This document shows, in pieces, positions 1 through 11,786 of a stretch of DNA of 40,918 nucleotides. The notes beneath the pieces were generated by a model. The model ran no database searches and was not told the origin of the DNA. It saw only the letters and a program-made list of their open reading frames with translations. The stretch's first letter is position 1, and the number at the start of each line of letters is the position of its first letter. The position numbers were made by a program, and so were the translations under genes. This DNA comes from Lingula anatina (lineage: Eukaryota; Brachiopoda; Lingulata; Lingulida; Lingulidae). The stretch lies in contig NW_019773659.1 of NCBI RefSeq assembly GCF_001039355.2, positions 480,504 to 521,421 on the forward strand. Direction: 5' to 3'.

Positions 1-86
1 ACATTTTTGCAGATGTGTCTCGACCACAGATCTCGATGTCCTGATTTAATATTAGAACCCACACAAACTTAATGTATACATAACTT

Positions 87-187
87 TGACCTCATCTAAC
101 CCTTGACCTGACATGACCTTAGATGACCTTTGACCTCACAGCATGCATCACCTTTTATGACCTCTGACCTTATATGACCTCTGACCC
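87..187. repeat. Short tandem array of TGACCT hexamers
   Basis: Eight TGACCT hexamers start at 87, 104, 114, 124, 131, 158, 165 and 175, and a TGACCC starts at 182. Start-to-start distances are mostly 7 or 10 bases. It lies in the expected last intron of DAW1. On the minus strand each hexamer reads AGGTCA, the nuclear-receptor half-site, but a degenerate simple repeat explains it equally well. Confidence 0.8.
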
Positions 188-195
188 CCACCTAC

Positions 196-3100
196 CTGTA
201 ATTATGGTATTTCCTTCGTAGTTAAAGGCACAGCTGAAGATTTCGTCAGTGTGCCCTTCCAGCACTTGCTTACACTCCCCCGACTCTGGGTCCCACAGTC
301 TGGCCGTTTTATCTGAGCTGGCGGTCAGGATGGTGTTGCCTTGAGGGTTGAAGGTGATCTGTAAAGATGAATAAGTAAACAAATAAATAAATAAATATTT
401 AAATTTAAGTTTATGTTAGAAATGTGAGCAAATTTTTTCAGCAATAATATGTGAACACAAATATACCCCTTATTGCCACCAAGCTTGAAACCATGTGTCA
501 GCCAGTGAAATGCCTTAAATTTGGTTTTAAAAAAATGGTGGAAACATCTATGTGTTTCTTACAATATAATGCATTTTAAATTTGTCCATAGTCTATGGTC
601 TCAAGTCACAAAGTTAATGTTACACTCAGTTTGGAGTTCCATATAAAAGCAGTGCTGTATTTCAATGAGCATTCACAGAAAACACAGCTCACCAATTGTG
701 CTGGAAATAGGTTAAGCAATGTACTTTTACCCTCAGTCAATTGACATGTCCCCATAAATTTTCAGATGCTTTTTTACAGGTTTCAATAACAGTTGAACAG
801 CTGATCACAAAGATCTGGTAGGAACATAGTGAACAAACATATTATAAAATGGTCACTTACTTTGGATATCTCCCCTTCGTGGCCATGTAACTTAGCAACC
901 AGATTCTGTGATATTGCGTTATAGACTCTGGCTGTGCCATCAGCAGATGCAGTCAGCAAGTATTGCCCTGTGTAATCGAAGCACACATCCAACACCTCAT
1001 CATCGTGACCTTTGAGAGTACCAATACATTGACCTAGAATTAAAAATAAAAAAATCAGTGCACGATGCCATCATTGAGGAATTATTAGTCGCTTTGACCA
1101 ATAAAGTTAACAATATGTTATTGTTTTTTTTGTAGCACAACATTGTCATATGGAAAATACTTCCATGAAGGTCAGATTTTTTGCTCTTGCTAAAAAAGGG
1201 GGAGAGATGTATCTGAAGTTTGGCTATGGAAAAATACATTATTCTGTATCTTTTGATCCTATCCATGACAAACTGTACATGCAATGCACTTTTTTTTGCT
1301 CATAAGTGAACTCCTGATACCATCATGATAATAATTTAAAAGAAAAAAAAAAACAGTCATTCCCTTACACAGTGAAAAAAATCACCAGCTGTGTTATACA
1401 GAACACCTTTTCTCTCTCACTCCTTCAGTGAAAGGACATCAAATATCATTTTGCTTTCTGCCACCATCCTTCTTACACCCCCCCCCCCAACACACACACA
1501 CATAAACCAACTCTCATTTTCATAGACATGCTGAAATCTTTTCCCATTACTTTTTCCAGCCTAGCCGCACACTTACATTTGAATTAATCACAGCTCCCTT
1601 GCAATGACTATAAGTACAATTTTCTACAGCTCTGCGAAACTTTTACCATTCATGACCAGCAGGTACTATAGTTTCAGAATGTTAATTTTATGTTTCATGT
1701 TCCCCAGTACACACAATAAAATGTCAGTCTTCCTCAGGGGTTTTCCCAGGATTGGGGATACAGGCTGTCCCAAATGATCTCCTACAAAATTTCAGGGAGT
1801 CCAAGTCATCATTAAAAAAAATATAAATAAATAAATTAATAAAAGAATCATAAGCCGTCCAGCTGTCTCAGAAAATATTGGCCGCCCTATAATGCCAGCA
1901 GCTGTCCAAACGAAAATGGGATCGGAAACGACAAATGGGAAAAGCCTTGGTCTTACCAGATGCAGCATCCCATATTTTGCAGGTCTTATCCATGGACCCC
2001 GTGGCCACCAGTGAACAGTCCCAGTTGAACTGAGCACTGCTGATCTCTGCCTTGTGGCCAATCAGAGTGTGAATTTTTCTGGAATAAAAAAAAAAAGTTT
2101 TAAAAAGTTCAATAGACAGTAAGAATGACAAATGCACAGATGTTATCACCCCCCCCCCCCCCCAAAAAAAAAAAAAAAAAAAAAAAAGGTTACAAATCTA
2201 TGCCTTATGTCCAATGCGAGTGGAGAGGGTTCTTTAGTAATAAGAAGAGACAAATGCGCAGATATATTTTTCAGAAAAATAAAGATATGCTCATCTCTGT
2301 ATGTGGATTTTTTTATAATAAATGAATTATTTGTTAACAAAACAGGACAGATGGTTAAAACGCAGACATTCAAGCAGAGCCCAATCAGTTAGTGTGACCT
2401 TCTCCATTGTACATTCAAGAGAGCATGGGTCACTCAAAATTGTAATTCAATACGATGCAACATTTTTTATCCAATACGGTACAGTAGAGGTACAGTACAA
2501 TACAAATACAACACAATACAATATATAAAGAGTGTTATGAATTAGAGTTGGTATTGTCTTGGTTGTGCTAGAGGTGACACACTGCAGTCTGTGTCCCTCT
2601 GGTGGGAGTTATAAAAGAAGCATATGATTGGAATCCATTTTGGAAGACGTGTGTGTGTGTGTGTGTGTGTATGTGTGTATGTGTGTGTTCGTGTGTGAGT
2701 GTGAGTGTGTTATAACAAAAAAACAGCATTGCACCTTTGTGTGGTGTTTTGGTGCATTTTTTTAATCAAACAAACAATTCGTGACAAAGAGAATCTCTAT
2801 GACGTCCACTGATATATTATCCTGTACTCACTTCCCAGTATTAACGTCCCACAGCTGCACAGTGTGGTCAAAGGAGCCAGTCAGGAGTTGATTACCAGTG
2901 GTGTTGAAGGCAAGGGAGATGATCTCAGCTGAATGGGCCTGAAATTAGAATCCATAATAGATGAGTTTTCTCTGTATCTCTCATTTTCTTCTTTTCTCCT
3001 CTCACTCTCTTTTTTATTTCCTTTTTTTCCCCTCTTTCTTTCTTTAATCTCCCCTCTCATACCCTTGCTTGTCCAAATCCTCTCTCTTCATTTCTTTTTA

Positions 3101-3285
3101 AATTTCATCCTCTAATGCTAGATCTATTTTCTCTCTCTCTTCCATCTCTCTCTCATACCCTTTCACATAAATTCACTCTTCTGTTTGTGTGTGTGCGAGT
3201 GTGCATGTGTTCTTTAATTTCCCTGAATATTTCCCATTCCATGTACCTAGTTCTTTAATTTCTTTCTCTCATTCTCTCTCTTGCC

Positions 3286-3316
<31 letters not shown>

Positions 3317-6300
3317 GCATATGTTTGTGCGTGCGTGTGCATGTTATTGGAGAGGGAAAGTCTCTGTTACCTACCCCCAGTGAACATATCTCCACCCCTG
3401 TCTGTATGTCCCACAGTTTGGCCGTGGTGTCCATGCTGCCAGTGGCAATTACTGTACTCTGGGGGTTGAAGGAGAGGCAAACCTGGAAAAAACGAAATAT
3501 ATTACTATAAACTTAAATCATGCTAAAATGCATCAAATTTAACTGCGTCATCACTGAAAAATGGATACAAATGTTTTTTTTTCTTTTAAATGCAACTCAC
3601 ACTTTTACATGAAATAGTTATAAAATAATAATAATAAGAATAATAATATTTGGAAATGTAAGCAATTCTCCTTTTTTTTTCAGGTATATCCTGTCATTGA
3701 AAAAATTATATTCTTCAGTTTATTTTTTATAATTCTTAATACCTAATTTAAACTGTAAGTGCTGTTGGTCCAGAACTGAGAAGAAACACTGATAATCAAA
3801 ACTTACAATCTCGGCAGTGTGACCTCTGAAAGTGTGGTAGCATTTCCCTGTGTCGCTGCTCCACAATTTACAGGTCTTGTCAAATGAACCTGTTGCTATC
3901 TTGTCTCTGAAATAAAAATTCAGAAAGTTCTTACAACAAATAGATAAAAAAAAACTCATTGCAGATTCTGTCAATTTTATGAAATGAGATCTCTTTCTCC
4001 TTATTAAACAAACAACTCTACCTAGTGTTTGAATTTACTGTAAAAGATAACATTTACCAAACACATTCCAGTAATCTATCCAATCAAGTGAGTATAGTAT
4101 AAATTAGAGAAAGATATAAATCATGATAAATAATAAAATAATAAAATAATAAACAATAAATATAACAGTTACCAGATACCAAACACATAGTTGCAGTTTT
4201 TTCTTAGCTGAATGCAGGCATCTTTTGAGGTAATAATAATAATAATAATAAGAAGAAGAAGAAGAAGAAGAAGAATGAGACATATAGGTACTAACCCATA
4301 AGGATTATTAAATGAGATGGCGTAAACCACATTGCGATGTCCCTCCAAAGTGTGGAGTTCTTCCCCAGATGCAGTGTCCCACACTTTGCACGTCCTGTCA
4401 TAGCTCCCAGTGATAAAACTGAGTCAAAAAAGAAGAAAATTGTAGATTTTGACTTATCACCTTGTTCCAATAAAGAATGGATTACTGAACACTCATGCAT
4501 GGTAGATGATTCAATGACAAGCTCCGAAGTTTCTTCTATATCCCAATTATTCATGATTCATGATTATTTTGTAAGATGAGCTGAATGCATTAATTGAATT
4601 TCTGAAATTTGCTGTCTGTCATACAGTGAAGATCAGTCTTATAATTAACTCATGTTGCCATTGTAGCAACAACCTGTTCTCCTATACATTATAAAAAAAT
4701 CAACTAGACATGAAAAAAGGAAAAGGGAAAAGATGCACTTTTCTTCATCCAATAATCAATTTGAATGATATGATAATATCTGATTAAAAATTGCACCATT
4801 ACCTGGATCCAGATTTATTGAAAGCTACATTGGTTAAAGGTAAAATATGAGCACGCAGCACCTGAAACAGATGGAAAAAATGTTCATAAAAATAAGGTTA
4901 AATAAATAAATAATGATTAACATCTATGTATCTATCATTTTAAAAAAATCACATAAAAATAAAAATGAAAGAAAGAAAAAACATGTTTTCCTCCAATGAG
5001 ACATTTTGGTCATTTATAAAAAGTCCTTGATCACAAGGTTGACTTGTAGATGTTAGCTGTTGGTAAACATGGTAGCCAGAAAAATGAAGATTAAAACCTT
5101 TTGATGGACAGGTCATACAAAGGGGGGGGGGGAATTAAGCTCCGAACACAACCTACTTGTAATCATCTATCAAACTTTTCAGAATTATAAACACAAGAGA
5201 ATTATGGGGGAAATATGACAAGTTGACTTTGTTTGACTTCTTATTGTGAAAAAAAAACTTGTTGCAACTTTTTTTCTCTTTCAGACTTTGCTCCTGTATA
5301 AAGAAATTTGTTGTATATCTCCCATCTTGTACAGATTAACAATGTATGCCCATTTTATTATTTTTTTTTTTTTAGTATTTGTTCAAGACAACCACCTCTA
5401 TGGGGCACTTGGGTTTACAGATCTTTGGTTTGACCTGGACATGGAAAATGAACCCACATCCTCCTATAATGGAGAGAGCCTTTCTGTCACCAGAAACATT
5501 CAAACATTATATACAGTATTCTCAGCATTTTATGGGGACACAAGTCATTGATTTTTCCTCTCATCTGATATTTTCTTACTGAATGTGAAAAATTCAAGGA
5601 TCATAATTTTGAGACACTGCTTCACCAAATAACAGCTTTTACCAGAGCTAAAACATAAACAATCACAATTTAGTATGGACAAAAGGTGAAAAAAAATCTG
5701 ACCAAACAAAAGTCCTCAATTTTTTTCCTGACTGAGTGATATTTCTCAAATTCAATACCTTTTTCCTGGAAATGGGAGAAGTCATTTTCTAGTTGTTTTC
5801 CCAATAACCAGAAAAGCAGGTAAACCTGATATATACTAGTTTTACTTGTTCCTGTCCACAGTAAAATGTGTTTAACTAACCTTGAATAGATAGAAATGGT
5901 GGTCATCTGTTTGTCCCAATTTCTCCTGAAGGCCTGAGTGGACTGGTCAAGGAATATATAATAAACTGACCTTTGTAATAACTGACCAACATTGTGAATG
6001 TATGGATGTACAGTCTTAGCCCACAGGCCACAAAGATTTATGGCCCTCAGAAAATTACTTGACCGAACCACATTTCAACTGATTTGTAACAAGTCTTGAG
6101 ATGACTTCTAAATATAATAGAAAAACTGTTCAAAATCATAGATAAAATTTCCATTTTTTTAAAGGCTGGTTAGACAGTCTGATGCCACATTTGCTTTTTG
6201 ACTTTGTATCTCTACATAAAATTACAAAAGCATTTTTTACAAAACTAATATATAAATGTAAATTAAATTTGAAATATTCCCCATGCATAAACTGTTTAAG

Positions 6301-6579
6301 GATACGTAGCACCAACTTCTTCACTTGCTCAGCCTTGGAAGAAGTAATAAGAGGTTCCTTCCTGGAGATTTCATCTACCACAGCATCTGCATCTGTTCTA
6401 GAAATCAATGAAATGACTGGTGGTTATCATCCCATACGCATGTGCATCCCTATCTCTCTCTCTCTCTCTCACGCACACACACACACGATGATTGTGTACT
6501 GTTTATCTTTCATTCTCACAAGTGTGCATGTGTGTCTGTACTATGTATTTACTATTGTCAACTGCAAATATGTATGTTT

Positions 6580-6617
<38 letters not shown>

Positions 6618-7708
6618 CAGTTAAAGTGATAATAACTCTTCGTTTCTGTCAAAAAATGAATTTTCCTGGAGTAAACAACAATTTTCCCATACTTACCAAT
6701 GGTTAATGAATCCATTTTTACTTTCAAATTTAGTCCCTGGTTTTTTTCTAAAAAGTTTGGTTTTTTGTTAAAATCTCTTAAGAGATTTTAACAGAGTATA
6801 GCCATCAATGGAGGTCACGTGGTCTAAAGACAAGCTCACATGTCAGAATAATAGCTATAACTGCTGTTTTTGTGGTAAAACAGAATATATTATATTTCTA
6901 TGAGTTATTCACAATGTTTTTATTGTGAAATATAGATCTCATACAAAGAGTTATTATCCCTTTAATATGCAAAACCATACTGATCTACTTACTCTGCTTT
7001 CAGATCTAACAAATCTATGGACTTGGTCTTGAGCAAGCCTCCCTGTTCATACTCCAGAATAATTCCTATATAAAAGTAATACCATAAACATGTATTAATT
7101 TAACACTAATCATATCCATTTCCCAGGCTTTGTTCTTTGAAATAAGCTGGTCACTACCAAGCTGAATTATTTCTAATAAATTAATTTATTTTTAATTTTT
7201 CTTTAAATAAGTTCCAAAGTTCCAACTGGGTAATTGCAAGTACGCTATGTCATGAAAAATAAATTGGCCTGAAATCAAATAAATCATATGTTTTTTAGGG
7301 GAAAGTAGCTAGAACGTCAAGGTGAACCATAACATACATGTGACTACCTCAAGTGAAGGCAACATGTATGTACTAGACTAGTACTTCTGCGACTTTAAAT
7401 AATGCAGCTAGTAATTTAAACAAGAGTAAATTCTTACAACTAAAACATTCTGAAATAATTCACAGCTAGCTGCAAAATGCAGAGCATTTTTTTTCAATTT
7501 TCTATCGATGTCGCTGACGGTGATGATTTTGCAGAGAACGTCCTCCCGGCCTCGGGAAAATAGTCAAATATGAAAAATATTTTCTTTTTAGAGACAAGTC
7601 ACTCACAAGAAATGTTGTATAGACTCTTTTTAAGCTTGTGAATAACCGAAATCTGAAATAGCACTTACCCGGAGGATAATATCGTAGTAGAAATCGCTTC
7701 AATTTCAT
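196..7708 (-). CDS. DAW1: Dynein assembly factor with WD repeats 1 (DAW1/WDR69/ODA16), 12 exons, 3' partial
   Basis: Exons in coding order are 7669-7708, 6993-7065, 6306-6397, 5881-5933, 4803-4861, 4296-4418, 3807-3906, 3375-3482, 2832-2938, 1957-2078, 861-1033 and 196-358. All borders are GT-AG and phases agree, giving 1213 nt (404 codons plus one base). The start [14 protein letters not shown] is near-identical to vertebrate DAW1. A helical N-terminal region (LQEKLGQ, HHFYLF) is followed by eight WD repeats, e.g. [42 protein letters not shown] and [10 protein letters not shown]. Vertebrate DAW1 is about 415 residues, so one terminal exon of about 11 residues is missing and should lie left of base 1. 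The family (Chlamydomonas ODA16) couples outer-arm dynein to IFT46 for transport into motile cilia. The gene looks intact, with no stops or frameshifts. Identification is firm. Confidence 0.96.
2140..2187. repeat. Poly-C/poly-A tract
   Basis: A run of about 14 C is followed directly by about 24 A in a DAW1 intron (between exons 9 and 10). It is low complexity. Nearby microsatellites in other DAW1 introns include GT/GTAT around 2651-2710, CT around 3290-3311, AAT/AAG around 4230-4275, and TC around 6446-6470 and 6581-6613. Confidence 0.85.
6766..6793. repeat. 28-bp perfect palindrome in a DAW1 intron
   Basis: The arm GTTAAAATCTCTT at 6767-6779 is followed without a spacer by its exact reverse complement at 6780-6792, and the flanking T/A pair extends the match by one. 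It lies in the intron between exons 2 and 3. Confidence 0.85.
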
Positions 7709-7712
7709 TTTC

Positions 7713-7790
7713 GTTGCCACCCAAACATTCAGTATGGCGGAATTCGTGGACCTGAAGTCAAGATACGCTACAAGCATTTCCGGTTTTACG
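7713..7790 (-). promoter_or_regulatory. Candidate DAW1 core promoter or 5'UTR with RFX-like, YY1-like and ETS-like motifs
   Basis: Directly upstream of the DAW1 ATG there is GTTGCC with an imperfect second half (7713-7726), which on the gene strand ends in the RFX half-site GGCAAC. An ATGGCGG (YY1-like) lies near 7734 and TTTCCGG (ETS-like) near 7780. Ciliary genes are commonly RFX-controlled through X-boxes, and TATA-less promoters often carry YY1 and ETS sites. The X-box is only 5 bases from the ATG and is imperfect, so this is a weak call. Confidence 0.3.
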
Positions 7791-8035
7791 TACATGAACG
7801 TAAATCGAATTTGCTAGTGATTAAAAGCTTTAAAAATATCTTTAGAAAACATTTTATTTGAAATCATTATTTATTCAGATTATTAATGTCTTTGAGTAAT
7901 CTTCATTTCGTGAATGACTACGTGGGGCCTTTCTTGGATAGAAAATACAAGTGCCACCTTACGGTGAGTTTTGTAAAACACACACACAACAGCCCAATAA
8001 AGAGGCGCATTTCACATGCTGAAGTGTCCAAAAAT

Positions 8036-8056
8036 AATAATAAATAAATAAAAATA

Positions 8057-8095
<39 letters not shown>

Positions 8096-8097
8096 AA
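8036..8097. repeat. AAAT-type microsatellite
   Basis: About a dozen near-perfect AAAT/AATA units, plainly visible and with no other feature. Confidence 0.9.
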
Positions 8098-9207
8098 ATT
8101 AAAAAATGAATTAATTCAAAATTGTATTCAATTTTTCTAAAAAAATATATGTGTATAGAACAAATGTCCACGACTGTCTCAATTTTAATTTAATTTTTAT
8201 GGTGATTATATAAAATTTTTAATTTTTTCCATGTCTTTACAAGTTTCATTTGTACAAGTACTTGGTGCAATAGAAAACAGTGATTTCTGTTGGTGACCGA
8301 AAAATATGTTGTGATTCCATGATAGATTCCATAATATTTGGATCTCGAGTGGAGTAATACATGTAGTTTATTTTTAAATTAAAATGCTTATCATACTGTC
8401 GGTAGGGTGTACCGGGGGTGTTTCCCCCTTTTTTGTTTTTTATATTCAGTGACAAGCAAACTTAAGTCGCTCAAAAACAATTGACTGCTCTAAACAGAAG
8501 ATTTTCACAATTTTTTACAACGTAATACTTGTAGGAGATTAAAATCAAAGAACAAAACCAGTTGAATTTTCAAAGTGAGTACAACGTAGATCACAGCTGG
8601 GCGTTTTGCATTTGTGATAGTAATGTGTACAAGTATGTTCCTTTTTGAGGTTAGACGATGAATTATTATTATTATTATTTTTTATTTTTCATGGTATCAG
8701 GAGAGTGAAACTTTGGTACAAACTTCTTCATGTGGAACCCTATAATAATAAAACGTAAATTGCAATCTGTGCACTAAATATTTTAACAACATTTGCACCT
8801 CTGTATTAGGTTTGGGTTAATTGTGTAAATCTAATGAATTACTTTTTGGAGTTGCACTGGTTGGATCAGATTCGCCACATTTAAATAATCACCATACATT
8901 ATTTGATGGAAATGTTTATGATAAAAAGTATTATATTATGCAGTCCAAGCAACCACTGCCCTAATAGCAGCAACATTTCAGGACGTTCTTAGTTCGTTGA
9001 AACGTAATGTACATGTATATGTATCAGTGCAGTGAAAATAAGGTGTTGTTGCTGCAGATGATGTAATCAGCAAACAGTTGTTAAGAATAAAGTAACGTTT
9101 GTATCGATGGATATCAAATTCGTATGGAAATGTAACGAAGAAGAATGTGCGTCGTAAAAACATATAAACAGGCCCTAGGCCTACGCATGTTCGACGTCCT
9201 AGGCGTG

Positions 9208-9360
9208 CGCACTCACTTAGTTGTGCACGTGCCGACGGCCAACAAACTTCGATAACAACAATCTACAAGCAATTTGTTAACGTATTTGGTTGTATGTTGT
9301 ATGACATCGCACTCACTGAGTTGCACCGACGGACAACAAACAACAAATACAACAATCTAG
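9208..9360. repeat. Two direct copies of a ~60-bp unit, 100 bp apart
   Basis: Both copies begin CGCACTCACT, at 9208 and 9308. They continue with (T/G)AGTTG, CCGACGG, CAACAAAC and ACAACAATCTA in the same order. The first copy has a few extra bases (GTGCACGTG region). Confidence 0.8.
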
Positions 9361-9488
9361 TTGCAAATTAGCAGACAACTTCCCTTTTTTTGGCGCGTTT
9401 CTAATTTATTATATATATAAATATTTATTTTTATATGGTAAATATATATTTTTTCATGTCCAAAATTGCCTCATTTGGCTGCTAATCA

Positions 9489-9508
9489 GGCGATCTTATC
9501 AGATCGCC
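9489..9508. repeat. Perfect 8-bp hairpin, 4-nt loop
   Basis: GGCGATCT at 9489-9496, loop TATC, then AGATCGCC at 9501-9508. No neighbouring gene or T-run suggests a function. Confidence 0.8.
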
Positions 9509-10458
9509 AGCGAAATATCTGTGTTTACCTTGTCAGGAAGTCATCTCCTTGACCATGGTTGAGGGTGCAGATCACAGGCATTCTCGCGACCGGCTCGACA
9601 GGAACAAATGATTTGTTAGCATAAAAAGGAAAGGGGTTCTTGCTTCAGGTGACTTTAACTGTCTTTAGTCAATGTATTTATTTTCCAACCTCAGTAATTT
9701 GTTATTTACCCAGAGGCAGCATAATGTTAAAAATTCAGGTTAATGGGGGCAATTCTCTAAACTCTCGTCGTGGACAATCGCAACACGGCAATTTTAGGAG
9801 GACAGCAGCCTAAAATGTGCCCGTTGTTCTATGTTTTCCTAAATAATGTATGTAAGATCAGGCCCAATTAATGGCATTTAATCGCAAATGTCCCTTTTTA
9901 TTTATTTTATTTTATTTATTTTTTTTGCAGACTGTCTTGTGCTGAAGTAACTGGGTTAGTGTACATGTAGAACGCCCCCCTTTATGTTAATCTTCCACGT
10001 GCGTCTGACTTCCATCCATTATATTGTTGTGCAAGTCACATTTCTATTCAATGCAGGTAAATAATTATGAATGACTCATGTTAAATGAACATAAAAATTC
10101 AAGTGAGCAGCAGACTTGAACCTCAGCGCTCGAACCCGCTATATCTCTTGTACAATTTGCCAAGGAAAGTGATGGTACATATGCAGGGCAGAAGGTCTGT
10201 AATGTGAGCACTATGATTTAGTCTACATGGAACTTGTGCATCTGTCAGAGCTGCGCTCATATAAAAGTGAGTGAATGTTTTAACTCATTCAGTAGAATAA
10301 GAGTGCAGGGGCGTAACCAGGCATAGGCATAGTTTAGAAACTGTCCTCAAATGCTATTGACGGTAGGGTGTTGTGAAATTATTTAAGTTTTAAGTTTATA
10401 ACACGAAAATATGGCATGTTACAGGTACATGTATAACTCAAATGCTTACAATGCTTTC

Positions 10459-10460
10459 AG
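10459..10460 (+). other. Candidate 3' splice site before the sulfotransferase exon
   Basis: A pyrimidine-rich stretch ending TGCTTTCAG precedes the ATG at 10470 by nine bases. It suggests an upstream non-coding or short coding exon, which I could not place. Confidence 0.45.
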
Positions 10461-10469
10461 GTTATAATT

Positions 10470-11786
10470 ATGACTTTGCTTCGTTGGTGGGTTTTCTGCA
10501 CATGTCGGTTCTTCTTTGAGCTTGCTCAGCGCGTCTGGTGGCAATGCAACGGTACCGCTAAAACGCTGAGTCGTACTCGGAAGGGTCAGCTCTTTGAACA
10601 ATCAGCTCAAGTGAAAAACATCATCTGGAAATGCAAATTAAACCCCATAAGAGAAGCAGAGCCCGATAAATTCATGGCCATTCACAGTCATTTTGCACAT
10701 CCGCGCTGTATATTGAAGGACAGCGTCACGCTCATTTACGTCGACGAGAAAGAGGCTTTGTTCGTTGAAACGCCGAAGGCAGTGGATATCTATAGGTCTG
10801 ACCTTTGTCCTTTCATGTATATGGCACAGTTTGATCACGCTGTTCGCTTAATTGTCTTGCCAATTTTAGCATTCCATAGAATGGCGGACGAGATCGGCGA
10901 CCCGAAAACTGATATATTGCTTCTCTCGAACACAGGGCGATGCGGGTCGACGTTAGTAGCGCAAATTCTCGAATCTCTCCCGAGAGTTGTGTCGATGAGC
11001 GAGCCAGGTGGGTATGCGAGTTTGAATATCGTTAGGAAACGGACCTCCCGCAAAGGATTTGAAAAGCACGTACGGAGCGTGGTTCGACTTACTTTCAAAC
11101 CGCAGGATAGCAACCCCCGACTAATGTGCCTCAAAGCAAGAGCTGAGAATTTCGTTTTTACGGACATTGTGGCAAGCGTGGTCCCACAAATGAAACACCT
11201 GTTTTTATATCGAAACGGCAAAGAAACAGTTCAGTCGTACTACCACGCATTCGCTTCCCTGCCTCATAGCAAACGTTCACACGCTTTTCAGACAAGTCGC
11301 CTTGCTCACTACCTTTTTCCGCGCCAGGCCCGATTCAAATGGGACCTGGAGGTCGACACGGAAACGTATTCATGGCTGGGGAACGTCAATCTTATACAAC
11401 GGGTTTCAATTATAGGATGTTATGTTGCGGTTTGGGCGACCATGTGTGCTAATTACTGTCGATTCCACCAGAATGGTGTGGGCATTAAATCATTTAAGTA
11501 TGAAGATCTTATAAGGAATCCACACTTCGCCTGTGAGCAATTACTGCAATACTGTAACCTACCAGTGGAATATGCTACAGAAGCTTGCAGGGTCATGCAG
11601 CATGACTCTCAAAAAGGAAAGTACGTTACCAGCGATACGCTTGAGAGAACAGGGCGGGGCCACCTTATTGATTGGACAAAAGACGTCCAATCCGAAGCAA
11701 ATTTCTTTTGTGACCGCCTTGGCGTTGCACGCATTGGTGAAGTGACAGTGTTACCAGACACTATATCTTCGACTGGACATAGTTGA
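10470..11786 (+). CDS. Sulfotransferase-family protein, uncharacterised subfamily
   Basis: A 438-residue protein in one uninterrupted exon. Residues 148-161 read DILLLSNTGRCGST, a PAPS 5'-phosphosulfate P-loop. Residues 245-257 (FLYRNGKETVQSY) match the 3'-phosphate-binding motif, with Arg248 and Ser256 in the expected places. Spacing of about 95 residues between them fits the sulfotransferase fold. The family moves sulfate from PAPS to a hydroxyl or amine; the acceptor cannot be told from the sequence. The N-terminus has a short hydrophobic patch (LLRWWVFCTC) that could be a weak membrane anchor, followed by about 120 residues I do not recognise. The start ATG is the first in frame after a likely splice acceptor, so an upstream coding exon is possible. 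A polyadenylation signal follows at 12112. The frame is long and clean, so I take it as an active gene. Confidence 0.8.
   Translation: MTLLRWWVFCTCRFFFELAQRVWWQCNGTAKTLSRTRKGQLFEQSAQVKNIIWKCKLNPIREAEPDKFMAIHSHFAHPRCILKDSVTLIYVDEKEALFVETPKAVDIYRSDLCPFMYMAQFDHAVRLIVLPILAFHRMADEIGDPKTDILLLSNTGRCGSTLVAQILESLPRVVSMSEPGGYASLNIVRKRTSRKGFEKHVRSVVRLTFKPQDSNPRLMCLKARAENFVFTDIVASVVPQMKHLFLYRNGKETVQSYYHAFASLPHSKRSHAFQTSRLAHYLFPRQARFKWDLEVDTETYSWLGNVNLIQRVSIIGCYVAVWATMCANYCRFHQNGVGIKSFKYEDLIRNPHFACEQLLQYCNLPVEYATEACRVMQHDSQKGKYVTSDTLERTGRGHLIDWTKDVQSEANFFCDRLGVARIGEVTVLPDTISSTGHS

Larger units (their letters stand above)
7791..10457. other. Intergenic stretch without a recognisable gene
   Basis: It holds an AAAT/AATA microsatellite at about 8036-8097, ATT runs near 8664, a 100-bp-period direct repeat at 9208 and 9308, a perfect hairpin at 9489-9508, and a possible transposon-end fragment near 10306 (CAGGGGCGTAACCAGG). 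The open frames here are short and show no domain I recognise. Part of the right end is probably 5'UTR or intron of the sulfotransferase gene. Confidence 0.7.

Noticed and set aside
1-60. Last DAW1 exon at GACATCGAGATCTGTGG (minus strand)
   Set aside because: An AG precedes it, but no frame gives the expected SKDNTCRIW-like end.
6182-6706. 174-codon plus-strand open frame
   Set aside because: It overlaps DAW1 exon 3 in antisense and its right half is TC-repeat translation (LSLSLS).
7734-7817. ATGGCGGAATTC... 27-codon frame opposite the DAW1 start
   Set aside because: Too short, no splice donor or homology; ATGGCGG is better read as a YY1-like site.
10100-10150. tRNA-like B box (GGTTCGAGC) on the minus strand
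   Set aside because: No matching A box or cloverleaf could be drawn around it.
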